A stretch of 64,000 nt of DNA from Otis tarda (Eukaryota; Chordata; Aves; Otidiformes; Otididae), in assembly GCA_026413225.1 (NCBI GenBank), contig CM048552.1, positions 215,412,553-215,476,552 on the forward strand, read 5' to 3'. The notes below the pieces were generated by a model. That model was given only the letters and a program-made list of their open reading frames with translations. It made no database searches and was not told where the DNA came from. A program made the translations under genes and the position numbers. Shown here piece after piece: positions 1-11,183 of the stretch. Each line of letters begins with the position of its first letter. The stretch's first letter is position 1.

Positions 1-205
1 CACACGCGGGGTGTGCTTGTGCATGTGCACGTGGGTGTGCAAGGATGGGGCGCACGCACAGGGGGTTTGTGCACACGCGGGGTGTGCTTGTGCGAGGGCA
101 CAGGGGGGCGCAGGGACGGGGGTGCCTGCAGGTGGTGCAGGCACAGACACACGCGTGGGTGGCCGTGTTTGCGCGGGCGTGGGGCGCGCGGGCGCACGGG
201 GGTGG
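1..205. repeat. GT/CG-rich alternating purine-pyrimidine stretch with direct repeat
   Basis: The block CACACGCGGGGTGTGCTTGT occurs at 1 and again at 72. The whole stretch is rich in TG/CG steps, a sequence type that can adopt left-handed DNA. It lies in PDE2A intron 1. Confidence 0.5.
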
Positions 206-336
206 TGACGCGCAGCCTCCCCGCCGCCCCGCTCACGCGCCCCCGCTCTCCGCAGCACACGCGGCGCCGTGTTCGCACCCACCCCCACGGCCGCCCCCAC
301 CCCCCCCGCTGCCCAGCAGCGCCCGGCGAAGGCACG

Positions 337-407
337 CGCCGGCGGGGAAACCGAGGCACGGCGCGAAGCGGGGACGCCGGCGGGGAAACCGAGGCACGGC
401 GCGAAGC
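337..407. repeat. Short tandem duplication (38-bp period)
   Basis: CCGGCGGGGAAACCGAGGCA...GCGCGAAGC occurs at about 339 and 377. The rest of 206-999 is GC-rich unique sequence in PDE2A intron 1 with nothing else recognised. Confidence 0.55.
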
Positions 408-1003
408 CGGGAGCCCCCGGCACCCCGAGCCCCAAACGCGCCGGGACCCCGCAGAGCGCCGCTTTGGGCCCGATCCCGCCCCCAGCCCCCGCGTGCCTCA
501 GTTTCCCCCGGAGCAAACGGCTCGTGGGTTTCGCCGTGGTTTGTTTTTTTTGTTTTTAATTCCCTTTGATCGCCCTAAAATTTCACTTCTGGCGCATTCC
601 AGGCGAAAAATAAACAAGCCGGCCGGGCGGCACGCTCGCCTCTGCCGCTCGTTAGCGCGGCACCGATCCCGCCGGATCCAGGTGGCCCGGGAGCAATAAG
701 GAAGCCCCCGAGCGACCCAAGCATACGGAGGACGGGAATTTATTGCCGGAGCCGATAAAAGCGTCACGGGCGGCGGCGTTCCGCGCTGGCCCGGCTCCAG
801 GCGCGCGATGCGGGGCCGTCGGACGCATCCCGGCTGGGGACGGGGATGTCGGAGCGCTGGCCATCGGCTCCGGAGGCTCCAGGGACGTCTGGCGGGATGG
901 TGAGGGGTCACTGGCCCCGCATCCGCATCCGCATCCCATGGGATTCGCAAAAGGAGAGCGGAGTGGTGCCAGCGCTTCCGTCAGGGATGATCTGAGCCTG
1001 GCC

Positions 1004-1472
1004 TAGGGATGGTCTGAGCCTGATCCCGGGATTCTCTGAGCCCTGATCCCAGGGATTCTCTGAGCCCCGATCCCAGGAATTCTCTGAGCCCCGATCCCAG
1101 GATTCTCTGAGCCCCAATCCCAGGGATCCTCTGAGCCCTGATCCCAGGATTCTCTGAGCCCCAATCCCAGGGATCCTCTGAGCCCCGATCCAGGATTCTC
1201 TGAGCCCCAATCCCAGGGATCCTCTGAGCCCTGATCCCAGGAATTCTCTGAGCCCCGATCCAGGATTCTCTGAGCCCCAATCCCAGGGATCCTCTGAGCC
1301 CTGATCCCAGGATTCTCTGAGCCCCAATCCCAGGGATGCTCTGAGCCCTGATCCTGGGATGCTCTGAGCCCTGATCCCAGGAATTCTCTGAGCCCCGATC
1401 CCAGGATTCTCTAAGCCCTGATCCCAGGATTCCCTGAGCCCTGATCCCGGGATTCTCTGAGCTCAGATCCCC
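1004..1472. repeat. Minisatellite, about 23-26 bp unit
   Basis: About 19 copies of a unit containing GATCCCAGGATTCTCTGAGC, varying by GGGATC versus GGATTC and by small indels. In PDE2A intron 1. Confidence 0.9.
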
Positions 1473-1639
1473 AGCCCACCCCCAGCACCCCAGGATGGGG
1501 CTCCATCACCCCCCCGCTCCCTCGGGAACGGCTCACGGGATAGGATCCGTAGGGAACGGGACGCGGCACCTCGGGGTGAGGGTGACCCAGCCCGGGCGGG
1601 GGCCAGGGTTGCCGCGGGCGCAGCACGGGGCGTTCGCGC

Positions 1640-1720
1640 TAAAAATACGCGGCGCCTGTTGTGGAGCTGCGCTAATGACTCATGCTCGCTCGGTAATTGA
1701 GCGCTCGTTACATAACCGCG
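1640..1720. promoter_or_regulatory. Candidate enhancer core: bZIP and homeodomain motifs
   Basis: Between two minisatellites lies an AT-richer island with ATGACTCAT (1675-1683, perfect AP-1-like palindrome), TAATTGA (1694-1700), GAGCGCTC (1699-1706) and TTACATAA (1708-1715, NFIL3/HLF-like). Motif clustering only, function not shown. Sequence 1473-1639 and 1721-1892 is otherwise unremarkable. Confidence 0.25.
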
Positions 1721-1892
1721 TTCGGTTGCGGCTCCAGAAAAACGGCATTTTTCTCTTTTTTCCCCTTTTTTTCTGGTTTTTTTTTTCCCTAATGCCAAGG
1801 CCATTCCGCAAGCGCACCGGCATCGGCCATTTTCCCATTTTCCCCACTCCCACGCCAGCCAGCACGGCTCCGAGGGCCAGGCCTGGCACCTG

Positions 1893-2760
1893 CTGCATCC
1901 CAGTAAGCCCAGTGCCGCATCCCAGTAAGTCCAGTATGGTGCCCCAGGAAACCCAGTGCTGTGTCCCAGAAATCCCAGTACAGAGCCCCAGCAAGCCCAG
2001 TGCTGTGTCCCAGAAATCCCAGTACTGTGCCCCAGTAAGCCCAGTGCCATGTCTCAGCAAGCCCAGTATGGTGCCCCAGTAAGCCCAGTGCTGCATCCCA
2101 GTAAGTCCAGTATGGTGCCCCAGGAAACCCAGTGCCGTGTCCCAGGAAACCCAGTGCTGTGTCCCAGAAATCCCAGTACAGTGCCCCAGCAAGCCCAGTG
2201 CTGCGTCCCAGTAAACTCAGTGCTGCATCCTATTGAGCCCGGTACAGCGTCCCAGCGAGCCCAGTGCCATGCACCAGTAAACCCAGTGCTGCATTCCAGA
2301 AACTCCAGTACTGCATCTCAGCGAGCCCAGTACAGTGCCCCAGCAAGCCCAGTATAGTGCCTCAGTAAACTGAGTGTCATATGCCAGCAAGCCCAGTGCT
2401 GCATCCCAGAAATCCCAGTACTGTGCCCCAGTAAAGCCAGTGCCATGTCCCAGCAAGCCCAATACAGAGCCCCAGTAAACCCAGTGCTGCGCCCCACTAA
2501 ACCCAGTGCTGCATCCCACTGAGTCCAGTACAGTGTCCCAGTGAGCCCAGTGCCATGTCCCAGTGAGTCCAGTGTTGCATCCTAGAAATCCCAGCGCTGC
2601 GTCCCAGTAAGCCCAGTATGGTGCCCCAGTAAGCCCAGTCTCACGTCCAAGCAAGCCCCAGTGCCACGTCCTCAGCAATTCCAGCACTGTGCCCCAGTAA
2701 GCCCAGTTCAGTGGCCCAGTAAGCCCAGTGCCGCATCCCAGTAAACCCAACACCGCTCCC
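1893..2760. repeat. Minisatellite, about 22-bp unit
   Basis: About 38 copies of a unit like CCCAGTAAGCCCAGTGCTGC, alternating with CCCAGTAAGTCCAGTATGGT. The copies are diverged. In PDE2A intron 1. Confidence 0.9.
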
Positions 2761-2804
2761 AGCCACCCAGGTGGGGGGAAAAGCCCCTGGGTTTGGCGCT
2801 GCCG

Positions 2805-2890
2805 GCGAGGAATTAACCACGCCAAATGTTTTATTTGTGCAGAAACGCAATTACGCTAATTAGAGCCTGGCTGTAATTACAGCGCCCGGC
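2805..2890. promoter_or_regulatory. Candidate enhancer core: homeodomain-site cluster
   Basis: Within 80 bp: AATTA at 2811 and 2849, TAATTA at 2857-2862 and 2874-2879 (inside the palindrome TGTAATTACA), and a forkhead-like TGTTTTATTTG. This is strikingly AT-rich in a GC-rich intron. Sequence 2891-3526 is CpG-rich and unique. Confidence 0.25.
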
Positions 2891-3526
2891 GGCCCGTAAG
2901 CGCGCGAGTGACGCCGGAACACGCAGGGCGGCCCGGCCCCGGCGCCACCGACGTCCGCGGCGGGGCGAGAGCCGGCGTCCCCACGGGAGGTGACAACGGC
3001 GACCGCGGTGCGCGGCCGTAACGCCCTCGCCGCGCGTGACGCAGGGGACGAGGACGGTCCCGTCTTCCCCGTTTCGTCTTCCATTTTGTCTCACGCGGCG
3101 ACGGAAAACCGCTCGCGTGCCGCCGGCGCCAGGACCGAAGGCGACGGATTTGGCCGGGCGCGTCCCGGTGCGGGGTGCCGTGGGGCTCGGCGCGGCCGCG
3201 GCGCCGGCGGGGAGGGCCGGCCGCGTGTTTCGCCGGGAGCCGTCGTCAGCTCCGGGACATTCCGGGCCTACGCGTTACCGGGACGCGGCAGCCGGCTAGA
3301 GCGCGGCGGGGACGGGCAGCGGCGTCACCGGAGCTCCGCCGGGCGCGATTTTATTTGCTCAGCGGAGGCCGGGAGCCCTGGGCGCCCGGGGGAAGCGTGC
3401 GGGAGGGGCCGAGCCGTGTTTGCACGCGTGCCGGGCGGGAAGCGCAGCTCGCCGGGCTCCCGGGAGCCGCGGGAATGCGGGTCAGTGCCGGCCGATGGGG
3501 ACGGAGAGCCGGCAGCGCTGCACGGC

Positions 3527-4560
3527 TGCAAATCCCCACTGCACGGCATCCCTGCACGGCTGCCAATCCCCATCCCCACTGCACGGCATCCCTGCACGGC
3601 TGCCAATCCCCATCCCCACTGCACGGCATCCCTGCACGGCTGCCAATCCCCATCCCCACTGCACGGCATCCCTGCAACCCGCAAATCCCCGTCCCTGTTG
3701 CAGGGCAGTTCTGTAAATGGGCAAATCCTTATCCCCAGTCCGTGGCAGCCCTCCAAGCCTGCAAATCCTCATCCCCGTTGCATGACAGCCCTGCAGGCCT
3801 GCAAATCCTCATTGCGTGGCATCCCTGCAAATCCCCATCCCCACTGCACGGCATCCCTGCAAATCCCCATCCCCACTGCACGGCATCCCTGCAAGGCCGC
3901 CAATCCCCATCCTTGTTGCACAGCATCCCTGCAAGCCTGCAAATCCCCGTCCCCGTTGCACGGCGTCCCTGCATGGCTGCAAATCCCTACTGCATGGCAT
4001 CCCTGCACGGCTGCAAATCCCCATCCCTGTTGCACGGCAGCCCTATCAGGCCGCCAATCCCCATCCTTGTTGCACAGCATCCCTGCAAGCCGGCAAATCC
4101 CCGTTGCACGGCAGTCCTGCAAGCCTGCAAATCCACTCCCTCGCTGCATGACAGCCATGCCAGCCTGCAAATCCCCACTGCACGGCAACCCTGCAACCTG
4201 CCAATCCCCACTGCACAGCATCCCTGCATGGCTGTCAATCCCCACTGCACGGCATCCCTGCCAATCCCCGTCCCCACTGCACGGCATCCCTGCAACCGGC
4301 AAATCCCCACTGCACGGCATCCCTGCAAATCCCCATCCCCACTGCACGGCATCCCTGCAACCGGCAAATCCCCACTGCACGGCATCCCTGCAAATCCCCA
4401 TCCCCACTGCATGGCATCCCTGCAACCTGCAAATCCCCACTGCACGGCAGCCCTGCAACCTGCAAATCCCCGTCCCCGTTGCACGGCAGCCCTGCAAGGC
4501 TGCAACCCCCCGTTGCACGGCAGCCCTGCCCACCCGCAAATCCCCGTCCCCGCTGCGCCG
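3527..4560. repeat. Minisatellite, 40-bp unit with shortened variants
   Basis: Perfect 40-bp period at the left end (GCACGGCATCCCTGCACGGC at 3541, 3581, 3621, 3661). It then degenerates into 29-40-bp variants with CTGCAAATCCCCATCCCCAC. In PDE2A intron 1. 4561-5261 is unique GC-rich sequence. Confidence 0.9.
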
Positions 4561-5261
4561 CAGCCCAAGACGCCAGGGCCCGGCTGGCTGGGAGCAGCAG
4601 GGCATCCCCGAGCCCCCCGGCAAAGTTGGGGGGGACACGCCGGGACCCCCACGCAAGGCCACCCGCCCCCTCCCTCCCCCCCGAGGGAGCCGTGCCCGCG
4701 CCGCAGCCCCTCCCGGCGTCACAGCGGGGCGCGAAGGGCGGAAACGCACGGTTAGCCTGCATCCCCTGGGAATTGTCCTCGGATAAACGCGGCGCTGCAG
4801 ACGCTGCCAGCTCCGTTTTCAATTAGCAGGTTTCGCCGATAACCGGGGAGAAAGGAAAAAAAAAATTAAAAGAAGCCGGAGGTGGTGGTTTAGCCTGCGT
4901 TCGTTATCCTCCCAGCGCCGTTTGCTGGTTTTTTTCCCTTTCCTGGCTTTTTTCCCATCCCTAACTGGGAGACCCCCTCCCTCGGCGGGCCGCCAGCAGC
5001 CGTCCCCAACCCCGCCGCCGTCCCGCGCGCGGGGGGACGCGGGTCCGGACGCCGCGGACCAGGCTCGGAGACATCGCATCCTTCAGCGCCGGTCCCCAGC
5101 GAGGGGCCGAGGAGATGGCGCAGGCGCGGGCGGCCGTCACCGCGGCGTCTGATGACCCCGGGGCTCGCTGCGCCCCTCACGCCCCGACACTGCGGCACCG
5201 CGTCCCCAGCCCGGCGCCGGCACTCCTGGCTCGGGCTGTAGCAAAACACTCAGGTTTTGGG

Positions 5262-6150
5262 AGATTCACCCTAGTCCTGGCTCTAGGCCTAACCTTCATC
5301 GGAACTCTAACCTCAGCCCGAGGCCTAAACCCTAACCTTAGCTCTAGCCCTAATCCTAGCCATAGTCCTAACTCCAGCCCTAGACCGAACCCTAGCCCTT
5401 AACCTAGCCCTAGCCCTAAACCTAGCTCTAGCCCAAAACCTCAGCCCTAGCCCTAGCCCTGACCATAACTTTAGCCCAAATCCTAACCCTAACCTTAGCC
5501 CGAGGTGTAAACCTAATCTTAGCTCTAACCTTAACCCTAGCCATAGTCCTAACTCTAGCCCTAACCCTAACCCTAACTCTAGCCCTGGCCTTAAACCCAG
5601 CCCTAGCCCTAGCCCTAACCTTAACTCTAGCCCTTGCCCTAAACCTAGCCCTAGCCCTAGTCCTAGCTGTAAACCTAGCTCTAGCCTCAGCCCTAGCCCT
5701 ACTCCTAGCCCTAAACCTCAGCCCTAGCCTGAAACCTTGGCCCTAGCCCTAGCCCTGACCATAACCTGAGCCCTGATCCTAACCCTAACCTTAGCCCTAG
5801 GCCTAAACCTAACCCTAACCTTAACTCTAGCCACAGTCCTAACTTTAGCCCTAGCCCTAGCCCTAAACCTAGTCCTAGGCCTAAACCTAGTCCTAGCCTC
5901 AGCTCTAGCCCTAAACCTGAGTCCTAGCCCTAGTCCTAACCCTAATGTTAGCCTTAGTCCTAAATCTAACCTTAACTCTACCCTTAATCCTAGCCGTAGT
6001 CCTAACCTTAGCCCTAGCCATAAACCTAGCCCTAGTCCTCGCCCTAGCCCTAACCCTAGCCCTAGCCCTGACTAACCTTAGTCCTAGCCCTTGCCCTAGC
6101 CCTGACCCTAATCTCAGCTCTAACCTTAGTCCTAGCCCTAGCCCTCGCCC
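5262..6150. repeat. Degenerate telomere-like hexamer array
   Basis: Nearly 0.9 kb of CCCTAA/CCCTAG/CCTTAG hexamers (for example AACCCTAACCTTAGCCC) on the plus strand, i.e. a degenerate interstitial TTAGGG-like array. The canonical CCCTAA is common at 5480-5580 and 5770-5830. The C-to-G variant CCCTAG dominates elsewhere. Confidence 0.9.
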
Positions 6151-9100
6151 CGCAGCAGCCGGAGGGAGGCCAAGCCCACCCGCCCTGCGCCAGACCCGCC
6201 GCCCCGAGCATCCCCCCACCCCAATTCCCCCCGGCCCCAGGGCGCTGCAGAAGGAACCGGGGGGGTGGGGCAGCACGGTGGGGGGGTCCGCGTGTCCCGC
6301 AGCTCCCCACCGCCATCGCGCCCGGGAGCCCGGAGCTCCTCCGGCAGCCATCTCCCGCCCGCAGCGCGCGATAATAAAGCCATCAGGGGATGCGCCATCG
6401 CCCTGCTCGCGCCGGGAGATTAAAGATTTGCCGGAGCCGGCAACGATTTCGTATTTACAGGGCTGCACGGCTTCCGCCTGCTGGTTTTCCACGTGGGAAA
6501 GACGCTGCCGTGGGCCTGGCTGGATCACTCGTTAAAAAAAAAAAAAAATGGGAAAAAGCTGTATTTTTTTTTTTGGAGAGCAAGGGAAAACAAAGCAGCA
6601 CCTGCTGCTCGTGTCCCTCAGGCCAAACAGCGGCTCAAGGCCGGGGCCGCGGATCCGTCCTGGCTGCGGGACGGGAAGGCTCGGCTCAAGGAAAGAGAGG
6701 AGGAGGGGGGAGGAATAAAAAAAGCCGCCCGTCCATCTTCAGCCTTTCAAACACCCATTAAAAATAGCTCCCGGGTGCCTTCTGAGTCACCCCGCTGAAA
6801 CGTGCGCGCTCACGAGGAACCGGGAAGCGATGGCAGAGCCGGGGGGGAGACAGCCGAAACGTTTTCGGGCCTACCCCGGCCGAAACCTGCTCCTTTTTCC
6901 CTGGGGTTTTTCACAGAAAACACAAACGACAACGGCCCGGAAGGCTTGAGCCCACCCAAAACGCTCCCGCCAGCCCTTCCCCCCCGGCTCCCCGCGCCGG
7001 CGCTGCGGGCGGGGCTGGGCCAGGCCTGGGCGCGGGATTTGGGGACGGGAGCAGGACCGAGGGGCGCTGCCGCCAAATAACCGCCCCCCTCGGGGACATT
7101 TCTGAGCCAAAAGGCTCGGGCCGCTGCGCCGGATGCGCACGGGTGACAAGGTTTGGGGACGCCGCGGCATGGCGAACCACCGTCGTCCGGGAACGCGCTG
7201 CCCGAGGACCAGCCGCGGACCCCCGGCCCGGGCTCCGACCCTTCCCAAACCGCAAATCTTGGGGCGGTCACCACGAAAGCCGCCCCGTTGCCTGCGCTCT
7301 AGTCCGTTCTCCGTCGCCCAACGCGCGGATGGAACGGCGGCGGCAGACAAAGCGTCTCCCGGCACGCTCCATCCCCCTCGCTCCCCCCTCCAAGACGGGC
7401 CTCCATCCATTAACGCGGACAGCTCGGCCTTTCACGGAAGAAAGTCCCAGGCAGCTCCGGGCCTCGCTTGCGTTTCTGGCCGCAGCCCAGCGCGGCGTTC
7501 GGCGAAGCCACGTGGGAGCCGGGAAAAAGAGACAAAAGCGAAAGCGGGGAGCGGGGGGATTCGGAGGAAAGGGGGAGGCAGGAGGGATTCCCAGAAAGGG
7601 TCGCTTGCATCCATCACTGCCCCCTGGGGAATCCTGCATCCCGCTGGGTGCTCGCCTTCCCAGAGGCGACGGAGCGGTGCGGTTCTCCGGGGCGCGGGGG
7701 GATGCCGAGGGCACGGCACCGGGAAGCTGGCAGCCCGGAGTTTCCCCTCCATCCTCTCCGCCAGGCACCTCCGAGCTCCTGGGGCGAGGCGCCCGCGCAG
7801 GTGGGCGATGCCGAAACGCCCCGCGCATCTCCCAGTTGACCCCGCCGGGCAGCGGGCTGCGCGACAAGCAGAGGCGTGAAGAGCCTGAGGCTTCGGAAAA
7901 GCCCGGAGAACCTCACGCGTGATGGAGGAGCAGGGTGCCCGGCGGGACGCAGAGCCGGTCCCAGCCGCGCCGGATGGCTCAGTATTTTCCACAGCGCTTC
8001 GGCGCGGGGTCGGCAGCTTTGCAAACGCTCAGACACCTCCGACGGATGACCGAAACGCTGCGCCGGGCAGCTTGTGCCCTCCACGTCCCGGCCGGCGCCG
8101 CTCCCCGGGTACCGGCATGGCCCTGGAATAACCGGCGCTAACGCGTCCCTACGCGGATAAGGACCGTCTTTGTCCCCCGGCGGGACACCGGGCCCTTCCT
8201 CTTCCTCAGCCTCGGCGGGACGCAGCCGCTCGCCCCAGCTGCGGCCGCCGTCCCCTCCGCCGTCACGCGCCTGGCACCGACGCCGTCAGCGTTGGTGACA
8301 CTTGGCTGCTTGACGCGTTCCGCGCGCCTGCTCCGGGCTTTCTGCTTCCCGAAGGAAGAACCTGACCTCTCGCCAGCCTCCGCTGAGCCGGGTCCTTCCC
8401 TGCAGGGATGCTCACGGCCTCGTCTCCTCCTCCGCTGTTTCCAACCCGCAGAGCTCGGCTGCTTTTCTCGCAGCTGTCAGCGCAGCCGCTCCCGGCACCC
8501 CGGCATCCCACCCGCCGCTAACCGGGTCAGGAGCCGCCCGCCCGGGAACGCGCTTCCCGCTGGGGAGGGAAAAAAAAAAAAAGAAAAAAATAAAAGCGGA
8601 GGAAATGGGTTAAAACGTGACCTGGATAATGCAAAATGGCACCCGGCTGGCCGCCACCCGACGCTCCCCTGTGATAAATCGGAGCTCGTCGGCCGCGCGC
8701 GTGGGGGACGCGGCCCACCGACGGATTGCGGGCCCCGCGCAGCATCCCCGGCGTCGCCGAGGTCCGCCGGCAGCACGCGAGCCGAGCCGGCGTCGAAGCG
8801 GGGACACCCGCTCTCGGGAAGCTTTCCCACCTCCGTCCATCCCGTGGGGTGGACGGGAACGGGGACGAACGTCTCCTCGGAAGGACACCGGGTTATGTCC
8901 TGGGTAAACACGGGGGAAGCATCTCGGCTCGCCGTTCCCGCGTCTCCTACGCCGGGGGGGCTGCGCGAAGTTTCGATGGCGTCTGCCTCTCTGAAAAGCC
9001 ATTAAAGAGCGGCCGCGAGGCAGCGGAGCCGGAGGAAACGCGGGGCCGGCGCGGCATTTCAAGACCTTCGCGTGTTTTGCTCGAAGAACAGGACGCAGGC

Positions 9101-10589
9101 ACGGGCTGCGGCGGCCACACGGAAGGATCTCGGCGGGGAACAAAGCGCGGGGAACGAACTGGGAGAGCTCGGCGAGGGGGGAAGGATGCTGAGGGGGCTG
9201 GACCCCGCACCCGCGGCGGCGTAGGGCGACCAGCAGCTCGGCGCTGCCGGCTCCGAGCCCCATGCCACGTGCGGGCAGGAGAGAGGTCGGGGGCGATTTT
9301 CTAGAGAGGGGCACGCTTCTCACCCGCGGTCACCTCGCCAAGGGGTGAAATCCCGGTGATGCCGCAGGGAAACGCTGCGGGGCTTGGGGTGGGAGCGGGC
9401 AGCAGCTTCCCCCGCACCCCGGTGGTCCCGTGACCCCCTAAAGCGGCCGCTCCAGGAGACGTGAGGCTGCTCCTGGGCTCGTCCCCGCGCGGCGAGGCGG
9501 CCCCTGGGAGCGGTGGTCTCGGCGCAGGTCACCCACCGGTTCGGTCGGTGCCTGAGCACGTGGAGCTGGCACCGCCAGACAAAGGAATCCAAGCACGGAG
9601 CCGCCTTCCTCCTCGTCCTCCTTCCTCGCTGGATCAGCTCGCCCCTCTGGAAACGTGGGGTCTGACCCCCGCCATTGCCGGGGGGCGAGGGACGGGGAGG
9701 ATCCACGATTTCCCGGTACCCAGGAGGCAGAGCACCCACGTACAGCGAACCGCCCGTGCGCCGCCTGCTACCCGGCAGCTGGGGAGCCTCGTGAGCACCA
9801 CGCACACGCGCGCGCAGAGCCGGGGGGTCTCCGCCATCCTTCGCCGAGCCCGTGGGCGATGGGAATCCAGGCACCGCACGCTTCCCGTTAAGCCAGCTCA
9901 GCCCCCCCTCTTCCCCACGTGGGCTCTCCGGAGCATCACCCTTCACCGCTTCCAGGGAGCACCGTCATCCCTCAGCAAGGTCACCCCACGCCGGCACACA
10001 AAGCCCCTCGTGTCCCCCGCGCCGCGGAACCAGAACCCCGTGACCCCCGGCGCCCCTTCCCCACCTGCGAACGGGCGTGGTGACACCGGGACCCCCAGAC
10101 CTGTTGCGTGAGTGGGTGAACGGAGGTGGGGGAGGGGGTGGCGGCTTCCTCTGCCCTGCGCGGAGTGGCCGAAACCACGATCCAGAGGCCTGACCTGCGT
10201 TTCACAAAGTCACCCGGACCCCCGCCCCAGCCCGATGCCGGGCCGGCAGCCTTCCGCCCCCGTGGGAAACGGCCGCGAGGGAGGGTGGCTGGGGAAACGG
10301 GGAGATGACTTCACTCCAGCTCTTCGGTCAGCCTGCCCTGGGCTAACGCAGGTGGCCAGCGGGGAAACGGAGAGGGGGTCACGACCGCTTGCCATTCCCC
10401 CGCCGCCCACTCCCCGCCAGCTGTCAGGCAGGAGGAACTTTTTCCTGCCTCCCGTCTCCTTGACGTCTCCCCTCCATCATCCGGGGGTGACGCCGGGCTG
10501 CTCCTTCGCGCGGCATCACTCCCGGAGCATCCATCCCTCCCTCTCGATTCGGTCCCTTCCTTCCCCGGTACCGGTGGGAAAGGACTCAC
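6151..10589. other. PDE2A: PDE2A intron 1, unique CpG-rich sequence
   Basis: No exon, known transposon or long tandem array recognised on either strand. It holds poly(A) runs at about 6534-6548 and 8571-8590 and AT-richer islands at 6364-6475 and 8600-8690 that contain possible factor sites (GATAATGCAAAATGG near 8624). Open frames here are explained by scarcity of A/T. Confidence 0.5.
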
Positions 10590-10657
10590 AGGTCAGACGC
10601 TGCCGCCTGGTACGGTTGGCTCCGGCAAAGGATGGAGTGTCCGCATCCCTGGCCCAT
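10590..10657 (-). CDS. PDE2A: PDE2A first coding exon (isoform-3-type N terminus, partial gene)
   Basis: On the minus strand an ATG at 10657-10655, in a good context (GCC before, G after), opens a 22-codon exon ending in two extra bases at a strong donor (CT|GTGAGT, donor bases 10589-10588). The peptide begins [20 protein letters not shown]. It matches my recollection of the human PDE2A3 N terminus ([20 protein letters not shown]). Gly2 is the myristoylation site of the family, and Cys5 and Cys11 are candidate palmitoyl cysteines, so the membrane-anchored form is conserved. PDE2A is a cGMP-stimulated cAMP/cGMP phosphodiesterase with two GAF domains and a catalytic domain. Those exons would lie below position 1. 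No second exon was seen in 1-10589. Human PDE2A is also the co-oriented neighbour downstream of ARAP1, which supports the call. Confidence 0.85.
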
Positions 10658-11170
10658 GGCTCCGCATGCTTCGGCAGCCCCGCCAGCCGAGGGGTCGGTG
10701 GGCTGCGGGGAGCAAGAAGCCGCCGCTGCCTCCGGTTCTCGGTGCTGGCTGGGAACGGAAGCCTCCCACCGCGCTCGGCGAGGGTGCCTCCAGCCCGCGG
10801 CTGTCACCGAGCCCGATGCAGCTCGCCGAGGCGTGCGGGAGGGGAAGGCGGAGCGGGGCGGGGAGCTGGGTGCGGGGTGGGGGGGGGGGAGCCGCTGATT
10901 GACGGCTCCGCTGCGGTTGGGCGGGGGCCGAGGCGCTCCCGCGGAGCGGCCGAAGGGGTCGCACCTGCCGCCCGCAGCCGCCCGCCGGGGGGTCTCGCCC
11001 GGCCTCGCCCGCCGCGCCGCGCCGCTCCGGGGGGCGGCTGCCTTTGTCTGGAGAGACCCCGGCGGACCCGGCCCGCCCCGCCCCGAGCTCCCCGCGGCGG
11101 CGGCCGCCCCGCCGGGCAGCGGGTGCTGTTGGCACCGCAAAGCCGTTTCGGTCGGCTTCTGACCCGGGGG
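10658..11170 (-). promoter_or_regulatory. PDE2A: PDE2A promoter / 5'UTR CpG-rich region
   Basis: About 500 bp immediately upstream of the PDE2A start codon is extremely CpG-rich. It has GC-box-like GGGCGGGGGC near 10919 and an inverted CCAAT-like element (GATTGACGG near 10897), with no clear TATA box. This is the usual architecture of a vertebrate CpG-island promoter. The transcription start and any 5'UTR introns cannot be fixed from sequence. The upstream edge abuts a 44-bp minisatellite. Confidence 0.55.
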
Positions 11171-11183
11171 CAGAGCACAGAGC

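Noticed and set aside
5262-6150. True chromosome end
   Set aside because: Repeats are degenerate, mixed with CCCTAG variants, and flanked on both sides by unique sequence within PDE2A intron 1.
1-10589. Search for further PDE2A exons or an intronic miR-139 hairpin
   Set aside because: No GAF-domain or linker sequence (for example a VFLKPDE or LQDALL block) and no miR-139 seed arm were seen on the minus strand. They probably lie beyond the window.
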